Origin: CAWKOH01 sp963851245
GTDB taxonomy: Bacteria; Actinomycetota; Acidimicrobiia; Acidimicrobiales; Palsa-688
DNA length: 64,000 nt
Reading direction: 5' to 3'
Assembly (NCBI GenBank): GCA_963851245.1
Contig: CAWKOH010000007.1
Span: 310,001-374,000 of the forward strand
Of this stretch, positions 18,519 to 29,084 are shown in pieces. A model generated the notes under the pieces. That model did no database searches. It was not told where the DNA came from and saw only the letters and a program-made list of their open reading frames with translations. Positions within the stretch are counted from its first letter, which is position 1; every line of letters begins with the position of its first letter. The translations under genes and the position numbers were made by a program.

Positions 18519-19512
18519 TCAGCGGATGAGACCGAGCTCCCGCACCGCTTGGCGCTCCTCACCCAGCTCAGCCACCGAAGCATCGATTCGGTTCCGCGAG
18601 AACTCCTCCAGATCCAGGCCGGGGACGATCTGGTATGAACCAGCCCCGATGGTCACCGGGAAGGACGACATGAGGCCTTCCGGGACGCCGTAGGAGCCGT
18701 CCGACGGGATGGCCATCGAGACCCAGTCGCCCGGCTTGGTCCCGAAGATCCAGTCGTGCATGTGGTCGATGGCGGCGTTGGCGGCGGAGGCGGCGCTCGA
18801 CGCGCCGCGGGCCTCGATGATGGCCGCGCCCCGCTGTTGCACAGCCGGGATGAAGTCCTTTTCAACCCAGGCGTCGTCTCCGATGACACCTGCTGCCGGG
18901 CCCCCTCCGATCCGGGCCCGGTAAACGTCGGGGTACTGGGTGGCCGAGTGGTTCCCCCAGATCGTCATGTTCGTCACCTCGGCCACGGGGCGGCCGGACT
19001 TCTTGGCCAGGAGGCCCATGGCCCGGTTCTGGTCCAGGCGGGTCATGGCCGTGAACCGCTCGTGCGGGATCGCGGGGGGCGTTGTTCATAGCTATCAGAG
19101 CGTTTGTATTGGCCGGATTGCCGACCACCAGCACCTTGATGTCCGGCGCCGCGTTGTCGGAGAGGGCCTTACCCTGGACGGTGAAAATGGCTCCGTTGGC
19201 CTCGAGCAGGTCCTTGCGCTCCATACCCTTGGTCCGGGGCCGGGACCCCACCAGCAGGGCGATGTTGGCGTCGCCGAAGGCCTCGTCGGGCTTGTCCGAG
19301 GTGGTCACCTCGGTGACCAGTGGGAAGGCGCAGTCGTCCAGCTCCATGACGACTCCCCGCAAGGCCCCAAGTGCCGGCGTGATCTCCAGCAGCTGAAGGA
19401 TGAGCGGTTGGTCGGGTCCCAAGAGGGCGCCGCTGGCGATGCGGAACAACAGGCTGTAGCCGATCTGACCGGCTGCTCCAGTGACAGCGACGCGAACTGG
19501 GTTAGCGGACAT
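18519..19512 (-). CDS. mdh: Malate dehydrogenase, one frameshift
   Basis: NAD-dependent malate dehydrogenase of the TCA cycle. The N-terminal half has VRVAVTGAAGQIGYSLLFRI, the substrate loop GSRPRTKGMERKDLL and VLVVGNPANTNALIAMNN. The frame is lost after NNAP near 19074, where a run of six G on the plus strand seems one too long; the other frame continues AIPHERFTAMTRLDQNRA and IWGNHSATQYPDV, which contains the catalytic His, to the end. Corrected length is 330 residues, normal for the family. It is convergent with the LLM fragment. Confidence 0.92.
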
Positions 19513-19619
19513 TCTGTTGGGCCTCCGATCGGCAGCCGCGGCGCGGCCGAACCACCGCCGAAGACGTTACGCGGCGTCCGGCCCGGAAGGCCAAGCCCCT
19601 GCGAAGTGGAGTTAGCGGC

Positions 19620-19838
19620 TCAGCACTTGATCGTCGGCGGCATCACCACGCCGAGGCGGTGGAGGTAACTGAGCTTGCGCTCTACGGCCTGACGCCAAAG
19701 CGTCAGATCCTTGTCGAAATGTACTCGATCGCCGTCCTCGAAGGCGTGCTCGAGCTCGTCGAAGGCCGCGTCCTCGGCGTCGAGCAATGCTCGGTAACGA
19801 GCGAGGAATCCGTCGTCGATCACTTCCGACAGCGTCAC
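19620..19838 (-). CDS. Small conserved-looking protein of unknown function
   Basis: A 72-residue protein starting at a GTG with a GGGAGG box 8 bases upstream. It is acidic and helical (FLARYRALLDAEDAAFDELE) and ends near VVMPPTIKC. Good start signals and a sensible amino-acid mix support it as real. No family is recognised. It lies between mdh and the SCP2 gene on the same strand. Confidence 0.6.
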   Translation of the reverse strand: MTLSEVIDDGFLARYRALLDAEDAAFDELEHAFEDGDRVHFDKDLTLWRQAVERKLSYLHRLGVVMPPTIKC

Positions 19839-19919
19839 GTGCCGAACCTCCCCAGGTTGTGTTCCGGTGAGGCTACCGCCCGGCAGGCCGCTGTGGGTAG
19901 CCCCGGATCCGTTAGGCGG

Positions 19920-20315
19920 TCAGTAAGTCGTGTTCTTCCGAATTGCGGCGGGTATCGGGTCCAGGCCGGCGAGCTGGGCGCCCCGCCGCAGCAGGGCCGT
20001 GGGGCTGCCCCGGACTCGGAGGCGGCCTTGCATGAGCGCTCTTTGGGTGGATAGGCGCCCCTGCGCGATAGCTGTGGCCGTCGGCCAGTCGCAGGTGACG
20101 GTGAGCTCGACCTCGGCTGTGTTGTCGTCGGGCGACGGCCGCACGACGTGGGCGCGCTTTCCCTCGACCACCACGAGGTAACTGACCTCGCCGTCCGGGG
20201 TTCCGGTCACGACCTGCTCCATCACCAGGCGCTCGTCGGGGTCCGCGTCGCAAGACCCGGGGATGCTGGCCGACTCGATTTCGTCGAACCAAGCCGCGGA
20301 CAAAAACCGGGCCAT
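19920..20315 (-). CDS. SCP2 sterol-binding-domain protein
   Basis: A 131-residue protein resembling stand-alone SCP-2 domains: the N-terminal FLSAAWFDEIE, a core YLVVVEGKRAHVVRP and AEVELTVTCDWPTATAIAQG, then LMQGRLRVRGSPTALLRRG. SCP2 folds bind lipid or acyl-CoA in a hydrophobic tunnel. The ATG is 3 bases after the GH2 stop, so the two are probably co-transcribed although no shared function is evident. Confidence 0.75.
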   Translation of the reverse strand: MARFLSAAWFDEIESASIPGSCDADPDERLVMEQVVTGTPDGEVSYLVVVEGKRAHVVRPSPDDNTAEVELTVTCDWPTATAIAQGRLSTQRALMQGRLRVRGSPTALLRRGAQLAGLDPIPAAIRKNTTY

Positions 20316-20318
20316 GAC

Positions 20319-22447
20319 TCAGGAGACCCGGCTTTCGTAGGTGTTGGTGGTCCCGCCCTCGGCCCAACGCACGGCCAGCTCCAGGACGATCGGCCCCGCG
20401 CCCGTCTCGGGCGGCAGGGTGTGACTGATCCGGCCGATCCGGCTGCAGCTGTCGGCGGGCACCTCTCCGGCGAAGCGCCATCGCCTCTCCCCCCCGGGCC
20501 AACGAAGCGCGGCGGTCGCCTCGGCTTCGGGCAGAGCGGACCGCAGATCGCTCACTACGTGAACGTCGGCCTCGACCCGGTCTCCCGCCCGATAGGATTC
20601 CGCCGGCCGGTCCGCCGTGATGATGACCGGCGCGCAAGCCGCCTTCACTGCGGCGAAGCCGGACTTGGGGGAACGCTCGTGGTCCAGCACCGACCAGCTG
20701 ATGGCCGGCTGGGCGTCGGCCAGCAGGAACATGCAGAATCCGCCCGTCGGGTGGTACTTCAGTCGACGCAGGGCCTCGATGTGGTGGCGCAGCAGCCGGG
20801 CCTGGTAGTCCTGAGTCGCCTGCCTCCAGGCCGCAAAAGTCGGGAAGGCGCCCGGCGGGACCCGCTCCTCGAACACCTCCGGCTGAAAGGCATGGTGGGC
20901 CTCCAGGGCTTCCCAGTCCAGGTCCGGCCAGCGCTCGGGCTCGATGAAGTCGTCGGAGTTGGGTACCGCCTGCGCCCCGAACTCGCTCACGAAGCGGGCC
21001 AGGACGGGGAAGCGGCTCATCATGGCCGGAAAATCCCGCTCGTCACCGTGGTACCAGCCGTAATAGAAGTGGCTGTCGGTGCCCCACGCGGGGTGTGGAA
21101 CCACCCCGGAGTGGGCAACCACCTCCCGCGACCCGTCGGCGCGCTCGAGGGCCCGGCGGATGGTCCGGTCCAGCGCCGTCTTGTTCCAGCTGGGCAGCAC
21201 CTGGCCCGCCAGCATCCTGGCCGAGTTGCCGCGGCGACGTTGGCCCGGCCCGGCGCCACGTCGAGGGCCACCGGCTCGTTGTGGCCGCACCACAATGCGA
21301 TCGAAGGGTGATGGCCCAGCTGGAGCACCGCCTGCCGGGCTTGCTGGCCGGCCTGGCGGCGCACCTGTCCGTAGCCCCACTGGAGCGGCAGATCCTGCCA
21401 GATGAGCATGCCCAGCCGGTCGGCCGTCTCGTACCACTCGGCCCGGGTTATGTGGGCGTGGACCCTGATCAGATCCAGCCCGGCCTCCCGGGCCAGGCAT
21501 ACGTCGCGGGCCAGTTGGTCAGGGCCGACCTCGGCCAGGGCCCGGCTGGTCGGGCCGCAGTTGGCGCCTTTGAGGAACAGGCGTTCACCGTTGACGGTGG
21601 CGATGAAGTTGCTCACCTGCACCTGCCGTAGCCCCGTCGTGACCACCCTCTGGTCGCTCACCCGATCCCCGAGGCGGACCTCGACGTTCACGTCGTACAA
21701 GGGCTGCCCGCCGAGGGCCCAGGGCCACCACAGATGGGGTCGCTCGACCAGGACCCGCCAGCGAACCTGGTTGGCGCCCGTCGCCAGGGCCTGCTCCTCG
21801 TGCAGGAGCAGGACCACCTCATCCTCGTTCGTCCGCCGGATAGTCGTGTCGACCGCCACTTCGGCCGGACCGGCCGTATCGAGCTCGGCCTCCAGTTCCA
21901 GGGTGGCTCGATCCGAGTTGGCCTCGCGGCAGAGGACCTTGAGAGAGCTGATCCGGACCGGTCCGGTGCTGTGCAAGCGGACGGGAGCCCAGATCCCGCC
22001 GGGGTTCCACTGAGGATCTATGCAGTCCCAATGCTGGAACACGCCCGTGAGGTTGCGCTTGGCCTTGAGGTCGGACGGAGGAGTACAGGCGACCTCGACG
22101 GCGAGGACGTGTTCCGTTGCTACCTTCAGAGCCTCCGTGACCTCGAAGGTATGGGCAAAGAAGTACCCCTCGGTGTCCCCGAGGTACTCGCCGTCGAGCC
22201 AGATGTCCCCTTGGTAGAAGATGCCGTCAAAGGTCAGGAAGGTGCGCTCGTCAGCGCCCGGTGGACTGGCTTCGAAGCGGCGCCGGTAGAGCACCGGTCC
22301 CTCGGAGTCGGCGAAGTAGGGATGGGACCGCCAGTGTCCCGGGATGGTGACGAACGGCCAGCCGGAGTCGTCCAGGCCCGGTTCGGCCATCAGCCGGCGG
22401 AGCTCGTCGTCGGAGTTCTCCGCCCGCCAAGTTCCTCCCAGGTCCAC
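20319..22447 (-). CDS. Glycoside hydrolase family 2 protein, beta-mannosidase-like, one frameshift
   Basis: About 709 residues once one base is restored near 21228. Domains in order are a sugar-binding jelly roll (GGTWRAENSDDELRR, LTFDGIFYQGDIWLDGEYLG), an Ig-like domain, and a TIM barrel with LFLKGANCGPTSRA, IWQDLPLQWGYG, the acid/base motif WCGHNEP and a nucleophile motif RFVSEFGAQ. Both catalytic Glu are present. No signal peptide is visible, so it may act on imported oligosaccharide. The shift falls between ANVAAA and NSARMLAGQV. GH2 and mannosidase-type are well supported; the exact substrate is inferred. Confidence 0.88.
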
Positions 22448-22513
22448 ACGGGCAGGGTAGTCCCCACCCCGGCACGGTGCTCAGAGGTTCAGGTGGGGCG
22501 GTAGCGTGGGCAC

Positions 22514-23922
22514 ATGAGTTCACGTCCGGCCACCCTCGGTCAGCTGAAGGAATCAGGGTGGGAATCCGTCCCCGTCAAGGAGGAGGTCCGTCGCAACGCC
22601 ATCCGGCGTATCGCGTCAGGGGCTCCCATCGTCGATCGAGTCCTCGGTTACGAGGACACCGTCCTGCCACAGCTCGAGAATGCTCTAGTCGCCGGCCACG
22701 ACATCATCTTCCTGGGCGAGCGGGGCCAGGCCAAGACCCGCATCATCCGCAGCCTCACGAACCTTCTCGACGAGTGGATCCCGATCGTTGCCGGTTCCGA
22801 GATCCTCGACGATCCCTATTACCCGGTGTCGCGTTACGCCCGCGAGATCTGATCGCCCACGACGGTGACGACACCCAGATCTCGTGGGTTCACCGCCACG
22901 ACCGCTTCGGCGAGAAGCTGGCCACGCCGGACACCTCCATTGCCGACCTGATCGGGGAGGTCGACCCCATCAAGGTGGCGGAGGGCCGGTACCTCGCCGA
23001 CGAGCTCACCCTCCACTACGGGCTGGTGCCGCGGACCAACCGGGGCATCTTCGCCATCAACGAGCTGCCGGATCTGGCCGAGCGGATTCAGGTCGGCCTC
23101 CTGAACGTGCTCGAGGAGCGGGACATCCAGGTGCGCGGCTACAAGATCCGGCTGCCGCTGGACGTGATGCTGGTCGCCTCCGCCAACCCCGAGGACTACA
23201 CCAACCGGGGCCGGATCATTACCCCGCTGAAGGACCGGTTCGGGGCCCAGATCCGCACCCACTACCCTCTGGATGTGGACACCGAGATCGAGGTGATGCG
23301 CCAGGAGTCGGTGCTGGCCGAGGCGGAGGGGCTTCGGGTGGCGGTGCCCGATTACATGGCCGAGATCGTGGCCACCCTCTCTCAGCTGGCCCGCCAGAGC
23401 CCGCACATCAACCAGCGCTCCGGTGTCTCGGTCCGCCTCAGCGTGGCCAACAACGAGACCATGGTCGCCAGTGCCATCCGCCGGGCTCTTCGCCTCGGGG
23501 AGACCGAGGCCGTTCCCCGGGTCAGCGACCTTGATTCACTGGCGGCGTCCACTTCGGGCAAGGTGGAAATCGAGACGATCGACGAGCACAGGGATGGGCA
23601 CGTGGTGGAGCGCCTCATCCAGCAGTCCGTGCTGACCGTGTTCAAGTCGACCGTGCCCACCGAGCAACTGCGCGCCGCCACCGCTGACTTCGACGGAGGC
23701 GACGTGATCCACACCGGTGACGACGTCCCCTCGGGTCAGTTCGTCGACGCCCTGGCCAAGTTCCCGGCCTTGAGGGAGCTGGTCGGTGCGGTGCCCGGAG
23801 CCGGGGGCGAATCGCCCGGTGCGGTGGCCAGCGCCACCGAGTTCGTGCTCGAGGGTCTTCACCTCGCCAAGCGACTCAACAAGGATGCGTCCGGAGCCCG
23901 GGCGACCTACCGGGCTCGTTAG
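22514..23922 (+). CDS. MoxR-type AAA+ ATPase, one frameshift
   Basis: A 469-residue AAA+ ATPase of the MoxR / magnesium-chelatase-like clade. Walker A is FLGERGQAKTRI, the Walker B and sensor region NRGIFAINELPDLAERIQ and VMLVASANPEDYTNRGRIIT. The first frame ends in TGA at about 22852 after SRYARE; restoring one base gives LIAHDGDDTQISWVHRHDRF and the rest of the protein. It pairs with the VWA gene 18 bases downstream, the classic MoxR-VWA arrangement in which the ATPase remodels a target chosen by the VWA partner. The target is unknown. Confidence 0.9.
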
Positions 23923-23940
23923 CGGTCGGAGATCGTAGCC

Positions 23941-25944
23941 GTGAGCCGCTTCCGGTACTCCAGGTGGGACGGTACGCAGGTCGGGTTCGACTTCGACGCC
24001 GATGACGTCTTCGCCGAGCTGACCGATGACCTGCTCTTCCATGGCGACCTCAATCAGGCCCTTCAGCGGCTGCTCCAACGCGGCTTTCAGGACCGCAACG
24101 GCGAGCGCATCGCGGGTATGCGGGAGATGCTCGAGCGGGTGCGCCAGCGGCGCCGGGAGCTGCTCGACCGCCACGAGCTGGGCGGCCCGTTCGAGGACAT
24201 GGCCGAGCGCTTGCGGGAAATAGTCGAGCAGGAGAGGGCAGCCATCGACGACCTGGTCGACCGGGCCCGGGAGTCCGGCGACCAGCGCCGGGCCGAGATC
24301 ACTGACGAGGTCGCTTCAGAGCGGCGCATGGCGCTCGATCTGCTGCCCCCCGACCTGGCCGGCCAGGTGCAGTCTCTGCAGGAATACGAGTGGACCAGCA
24401 GCGAGGCCAGGGAGGCCTTCGACCAACTGATGGACGAACTGCGCTCGCAGCTGATGGAGAGCTACTTCAACCAGATGTCCTCGGCTATGTCTGACATGTC
24501 GCCGGAGTCCCTGCAGCGCATCAAAGACATGTTCAACGAGCTGAACCGCATGCTCGAAACCCGCGCCGCCGGCGGAGACACGGACCGCATGTTCCAGGAG
24601 TTCATGGACCGCTTCGGAGACATGTTCCCCGGCAACCCCCAGTCCCTGGACGAGCTCCTGGAGCAGATGGCGCAGCAGATGGCCGCCATGCAGCAGCTGC
24701 TGAACTCGATGAGCCCAGAACAGCGGGCCCAGCTTCAGCAGCTCGCGGACGCCCTTCTCGAAGACATGGACCTGCGCTGGCAGGTGGAGCGCTTGGGCGG
24801 CAACCTGCGCCAGGCCTTCCCCCAGATGGGGTGGGAGCGAGGGTACGACTTCAGCGGCCAGGATCCGCTCGGGTTCGCCGAAGCGGCGGCAGTGATGAAC
24901 CAGCTCGGGGACCTCGATCGCCTCGAGCAGATGATGTCGTCCTCTCCGAACCCGGGCGCGCTGGCCGAGGTGGATCTCGACCGCGCCGGACAGCTGCTCG
25001 GCGAGGACGCCTCCAAGTCCCTCGAGCAACTGGCCAAGTTGGCCCGTCAGCTCATCGACGCCGGCCTCATGGACGTAAAAGAAGGCCGATTGGAGCTCAC
25101 GCCCAGAGGTTTGCGCAGGATCGGGCAGAACGCCCTGTCCGACCTTTTCTCCAGGCTGATCAAGGACCGGATGGGGCGCCACGTCGCCGACCGGGAAGGC
25201 ATCGGCCACGAGCGCACGTTCGAGACCAAGCCCTACGAGTGGGGCGACCCCTTCAACCTGTCGATCGAGCGGACCATCCGCAACGCCCTGGGCCGAACCG
25301 GCGCGGGCACGCCGGTGCGGTTGTCAGCCGAGGACTTCGAGATCGACCGGACCGAGAGCCTCACCTCGACTGCCACCGTGCTGGCCCTCGACCTGTCGCT
25401 GTCGATGCCGATGCAGGACAACTTCCTGGCCGCCAAGAAGGTGGCCATGGCCCTGCACTCCCTCATCACGAGTCAGTTCCCGAGGGACTATCTCGGCCTG
25501 GTCGGCTTCGGGGAGCTGGCCCGCGAGCTGCGGGCCGAGCAGTTGCCGGAGGTTTCGTTCGACTACACCTACGGCACCAACATGCAGCATGCCCTGCTGC
25601 TGGCCCGCCGGATGCTCGCCCGCCAGAGCGGGACCAAGCAGGTCATCATGATCACCGACGGCGAGCCGACGGCTCACATCCTCCCCGACGGGGAGCCGTT
25701 TTTCAGCTACCCGCCCGCGCCCGAGACCATCCAGGTCACCCTCAACGAGGTGGTCCGGGCCACCCGGGAGGGCATCCGGATCAACACGTTCATGCTCGAC
25801 TCCCGCGAATACCTCCGCAACTTCGTGGAGAAGATCACCCGCCTCAACCGGGGCCGGGCCTTCTTCACCACGCCCGAGACGCTGGGCGACTATGTGCTCG
25901 TAGATTTTCTGGACCAGAAGCGAGCCCGGCGCCGGTCGGCCTGA
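23941..25944 (+). CDS. VWA-domain protein, partner of the MoxR ATPase
   Basis: A 667-residue protein starting at GTG (MSRFRYSRWDGTQVGFDFDA). The N-terminal two thirds are charged and helical, with a Met/Gln-rich stretch around residues 215-270. The C-terminal von Willebrand A domain begins near residue 478 with a MIDAS motif in LALDLSLSMPM and later VIMITDGEPTAH. There is no signal peptide, so it acts in the cytoplasm with the MoxR protein. The whole 2-kb frame is intact. Confidence 0.88.
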   Translation: MSRFRYSRWDGTQVGFDFDADDVFAELTDDLLFHGDLNQALQRLLQRGFQDRNGERIAGMREMLERVRQRRRELLDRHELGGPFEDMAERLREIVEQERAAIDDLVDRARESGDQRRAEITDEVASERRMALDLLPPDLAGQVQSLQEYEWTSSEAREAFDQLMDELRSQLMESYFNQMSSAMSDMSPESLQRIKDMFNELNRMLETRAAGGDTDRMFQEFMDRFGDMFPGNPQSLDELLEQMAQQMAAMQQLLNSMSPEQRAQLQQLADALLEDMDLRWQVERLGGNLRQAFPQMGWERGYDFSGQDPLGFAEAAAVMNQLGDLDRLEQMMSSSPNPGALAEVDLDRAGQLLGEDASKSLEQLAKLARQLIDAGLMDVKEGRLELTPRGLRRIGQNALSDLFSRLIKDRMGRHVADREGIGHERTFETKPYEWGDPFNLSIERTIRNALGRTGAGTPVRLSAEDFEIDRTESLTSTATVLALDLSLSMPMQDNFLAAKKVAMALHSLITSQFPRDYLGLVGFGELARELRAEQLPEVSFDYTYGTNMQHALLLARRMLARQSGTKQVIMITDGEPTAHILPDGEPFFSYPPAPETIQVTLNEVVRATREGIRINTFMLDSREYLRNFVEKITRLNRGRAFFTTPETLGDYVLVDFLDQKRARRRSA

Positions 25945-26019
25945 GGCCACTCGGGCCGCGGTCACTCTGCTCCACCCCGCTCACGTCGTCACCTGCTCAG
26001 TTGTGCAAGGGTTCTCGGT

Positions 26020-26706
26020 ATGCACGTGATAGTCGTCGGCTGCGGCCGGGTCGGTAGCGAGCTCGCCGGCCGCCTGCGTCGCGATGGTCACTCGGTTGCC
26101 ATCATCGATAAGAACGCCAACGCCTTCCGACGCCTGCCCGAGGACTGGGGCGGCCAAACGGTGGTCGGATTCGGGTTCGATCGCGATCACCTGCTCGAGG
26201 CCGATATCGAGGGGGCCGGCGCCGTCGCCGCCGTGACCAGCGGGGACAACAGCAACATCCTGACCGCCCGCATCGCCCGTGAGAACTTCGAGGTGCCGAA
26301 CGTGGTGGCCCGGATCTACGACCCCCGGCGGGCGCTCATCTACCAGAAACTGGGCATCGCCACGGTGGCCACGGTGAGCTGGACGGTGGACCAGGTCGCC
26401 CGGCGCCTGCTTCCCGGCGAGGTGGCGGTGTCATGGACCGATCCGACCGGGGAGATCAGCGTGGTCGAGTATCCGCTGCCCGACTCGCTGTGCGGCCGGG
26501 GCCTGGTCGAGCTGGCCGACGCCGACCGGTACCGTCCGCTGATGGTCACACGGGCCGGCCAGGCCAGGTTGGCGGGGGGCCACATGGTCGGCCAGGAGGG
26601 CGACGTCGTCCACTTCGCGGTGCGCACCGAGGCACTTTCGGATCTGAACGCCCTGCTAGGCACGTCCGAGCCGCAACGGGCGCCGACCGGGGGGCACCAG
26701 GCATGA
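26020..26706 (+). CDS. TrkA/Ceo-type potassium-uptake regulatory protein, first copy
   Basis: A 228-residue RCK/TrkA protein: Rossmann NAD-binding domain MHVIVVGCGRVGSELAGRLR, VVGFGFDRDHLLEADIEGAG, VARIYDPRRALIYQKLGI, then a TrkA-C domain. Such proteins gate K+ channels or Trk transporters in response to nucleotides. The stop overlaps the start of the second copy as ATGA, giving the tandem arrangement seen for ceoB-ceoC in other actinobacteria. No transporter subunit lies in the window. Confidence 0.9.
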   Translation: MHVIVVGCGRVGSELAGRLRRDGHSVAIIDKNANAFRRLPEDWGGQTVVGFGFDRDHLLEADIEGAGAVAAVTSGDNSNILTARIARENFEVPNVVARIYDPRRALIYQKLGIATVATVSWTVDQVARRLLPGEVAVSWTDPTGEISVVEYPLPDSLCGRGLVELADADRYRPLMVTRAGQARLAGGHMVGQEGDVVHFAVRTEALSDLNALLGTSEPQRAPTGGHQA

Positions 26707-27362
26707 AAGTCTCCATCGCTGGCGCCGGCGTGGTCGGGCAGTTCATCGCCCGGGACCTCGTGGCCAATGGCCACACGGTGCTCCTCGTGGAGAGCGACCC
26801 CGCCGTCTTCGCCCGTCAGGAGGCGCTCCCGAACTGCACCTGGTTCGCCGGAGACGCTTGTGAGGTCAGCACCCTGCACCGGGCCGGTTTCGGGGATGCC
26901 GACGTCGTCGTCGCCGCCACTGGCGACGACGAGGACAACCTGGTGGTATCCCTCCTGTCCAAGCAGGAGTTCGCGGTGCCGAGGGTGATCGCCCGGGTCA
27001 ACCATCCCAAGAATCGCTGGCTGTTCAACGAGTCCTGGGGAGTCGACGTTTCTGTGTCCGTACCCCACCTCCTGACCGCATTGGTGGAGGAGGCGGTGTC
27101 GGTCGGGACCCTGGTGCGGCTGCTGCACTTCGCCGAGGGCAAGGCCGGCTTGGTCGAGGTCACCCTGGCCGAGGAGAGCCCGGCCGATGGGCGCAGGATC
27201 TCCGACCTGGGCATGCCCCGGGACGCCAGCGTCGTCGCCGTGGTGCGGGATCGCCGGGTGGTCGTGCCCAGAGGCGACACCACCCTCCAGGCCGGCGACG
27301 AGGTGATCGCCCTCGTGACCGAGGACGCCGAGGACGCCGTGCGGGCCATCCTGGTCGGCTGA
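26703..27362 (+). CDS. TrkA/Ceo-type potassium-uptake regulatory protein, second copy
   Basis: A 219-residue paralogue of the preceding gene with VSIAGAGVVGQFIARDLVAN, WFAGDACEVSTLHRAGFGDA, VIARVNHPKNRWLFNESWGV, and a TrkA-C domain ending DEVIALVTEDAEDAVRAIL. The start overlaps the previous stop by four bases (ATGA), so the two chains are probably made in equal amounts and may form a heteromeric gating ring. Confidence 0.9.
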   Translation: MKVSIAGAGVVGQFIARDLVANGHTVLLVESDPAVFARQEALPNCTWFAGDACEVSTLHRAGFGDADVVVAATGDDEDNLVVSLLSKQEFAVPRVIARVNHPKNRWLFNESWGVDVSVSVPHLLTALVEEAVSVGTLVRLLHFAEGKAGLVEVTLAEESPADGRRISDLGMPRDASVVAVVRDRRVVVPRGDTTLQAGDEVIALVTEDAEDAVRAILVG

Positions 27363-27529
27363 AGCCCCGGCGCCGGTCCGGCCGGCGTCGGTGTGGCCGT
27401 CTTCCCGACTCGGTCGTGTGTGCTCGCCGCCGCGAGCGTGGAAATCGTCGAATTACTGACGATTTCTTCACACGAAAGCGACGAACGCGCACGGAAACAG
27501 GCCGGCTGCGCAGGAATCCCGATCGCCGC

Positions 27530-27565
27530 CTCGACCCGCCCTCGACCCGCCCTCGACCCGCCCTC
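27530..27565. repeat. Tandem 11-bp repeat upstream of whiB
   Basis: Three consecutive copies of an 11-base unit (CCTCGACCCGC-like) in the 384-base gap between the TrkA genes and the WhiB2-like gene. The gap holds no convincing gene. The repeats precede a likely promoter by about 70 bases; a regulatory role is only a possibility. Confidence 0.6.
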
Positions 27566-27632
27566 AGTCCGGCCCGCCGGCCCCCACCCGCCGGAATTAG
27601 CAGGTCTGAACCAAGAAATGCGGGATTTCCTC

Positions 27633-27661
27633 TTGATTCCGAGCGAAGAAGGGGCGAATAT
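27633..27661 (+). promoter_or_regulatory. Candidate sigma-70-type promoter for the WhiB2-like gene
   Basis: TTGATT at 27633 and GAATAT at 27656 are 17 bases apart in a locally AT-rich patch, about 85 bases upstream of the start. This is the best match to housekeeping promoter spacing in the gap. It is based on resemblance alone. Confidence 0.3.
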
Positions 27662-27746
27662 CACATCAATGTAGTTACAAAGGTGGCACTCACCGGTGTT
27701 GCCGAGACGTGTTACCGAGCCAGTCACCGACTGAGGGGAGTAAGCG

Positions 27747-28037
27747 GTGAGCGAGTTGATGGACCTGATCCTGGAGACACCCGATCGAAGCTGGCAGCGC
27801 CAGGCCAACTGCATGGGGGTCGACCCCGACCTCTTCTTCCCCGAGCGGGGCGCCTCCACCCGGGAGGCCAAGGAGGTCTGCCGGGGCTGCGTGGTCCGCG
27901 AAGACTGCCTCGAGTACGCGCTGGCCAACGGTGAGAAGTTCGGTATATGGGGTGGTTTGAGCGAGCGGGAGAGGCGCAAGATCCGCCGCCGGCGGGCCCT
28001 CGAGCGCCGGGCGGCCGGCGCCGCAGCTGCCAGCTAG
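27747..28037 (+). CDS. WhiB-family iron-sulfur regulator, WhiB2/WhmD-like
   Basis: A 96-residue Wbl protein. Four Cys ligate the [4Fe-4S] cluster: one in QRQANCMGVDPDLFFPERGA, then the CxxC of EVCRGCVVREDCLEYAL and its third Cys. The turn motif FGIWGGLSERERRKIRRRR follows. The STREAKEVC and LANGEKFGIWGG segments resemble WhiB2/WhmD, which works in septation and sporulation with sigma-factor contacts. The GTG start has an AGGGGAG box. It is transcribed alone and converges on ftcD. Confidence 0.88.
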   Translation: MSELMDLILETPDRSWQRQANCMGVDPDLFFPERGASTREAKEVCRGCVVREDCLEYALANGEKFGIWGGLSERERRKIRRRRALERRAAGAAAAS

Positions 28038-28078
28038 GTGGGGACGCAGGCAACCGCCCGCATCCAGGTGGTAGCCGG

Positions 28079-28960
28079 CTACGCCCGTTGACCCCGAAAT
28101 CTTCCCCCGTTGAGGCCCGCCCGCTCGAGGCGGGCCTCGATCGTTGCTGATGGCGAGAGTCCGAGCTCGCTCCAACGGTGGCGGGGCTCGGCCTCCAGCA
28201 CGGACAGCGGTACCAGCCCGACCAGTTCGGCCCTGTCCACGGAGGCCTGACTGGCGACGAAATCGAAGACAGCCCCGGGGCCAACCCGCCACGGTCCGAT
28301 GAGGTTGCAGGACACCTGGACCGACCTTCCCGTCGCCAGCCCCAGGGCCCTCACCTCCCTCGAGCGGATGGACCGGGCCACCATGCGAGCCCGGTCAAGG
28401 TCGGCTTCAGCCAGCCAGAGGTTGTAGGCGACGAGAACCGGGCGGGCCCCTATAGCGGCGGCACCGGCGCTGCGATGGGGTGTGCTGGGGCCCAGGTCAG
28501 GGGAGAGGGTGGACCACGCCGCCCGGCGCAATTCCGGCAGCGTCCTCTCCGGTCCGTACAGGAAGCAGGGCAGCTGGAGCTCCCGGGCCGCCCATCGGGC
28601 GAAGGCGTTACGGTGTTCCACGGCCCGCTCCAGTCGACCGTCGGTCAGGCGTCCAGCCCGCCCCTCGCCCACCAGGTCGACGAAGGGAACCACGTCCAGG
28701 GCCCCGATCCGGGGGTGGACGCCGGCGTGCTCCCGGATGTCTACCCTCGCGACCGCGGCTGTCGCCACCGCCCGGGCGCCGGCCTCCACGTCCTCGACCG
28801 GCCCGGCCAGGGTAAGCACCGAGCGGTGGTGGTCCGGATCGGAGTGAACGTCGAGCAGGCAGGGACCGGCCGCCGCCGCCAGGGCGGATATGACCTGTTT
28901 GTCCTGTCCCTCGCTGACGTTCATGACGCACTCGAGGAGACTCGGTCCGGCCCCGGTCAT
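28079..28960 (-). CDS. Glutamate formimidoyltransferase (formiminotransferase domain)
   Basis: A 293-residue formiminotransferase; the family moves the formimino group of formiminoglutamate to THF in histidine degradation. The start at 28960 (MTGAGPSLLECVMNVSEGQD) is set by the conserved ECVMNVSEG. Later segments are LLDVHSDPDHHRSVLTLAGP, HPRIGALDVVPFVD and LVAYNLWLAEADLDRARMVA. It lacks the cyclodeaminase half found in FtcD of animals. No hut genes are near. Confidence 0.85.
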   Translation of the reverse strand: MTGAGPSLLECVMNVSEGQDKQVISALAAAAGPCLLDVHSDPDHHRSVLTLAGPVEDVEAGARAVATAAVARVDIREHAGVHPRIGALDVVPFVDLVGEGRAGRLTDGRLERAVEHRNAFARWAARELQLPCFLYGPERTLPELRRAAWSTLSPDLGPSTPHRSAGAAAIGARPVLVAYNLWLAEADLDRARMVARSIRSREVRALGLATGRSVQVSCNLIGPWRVGPGAVFDFVASQASVDRAELVGLVPLSVLEAEPRHRWSELGLSPSATIEARLERAGLNGGRFRGQRA

Positions 28961-29084
28961 GAGCCGCGACGGTATCGGGGTAAGGTCATCCACGTACTCC
29001 ACCCGCACCGGATAAAGCGGCCGGCTTGGGCCGTGCGACAACACGTGCGATAACAACGTGCGAGACAAGGAGTAGCTTGACGAC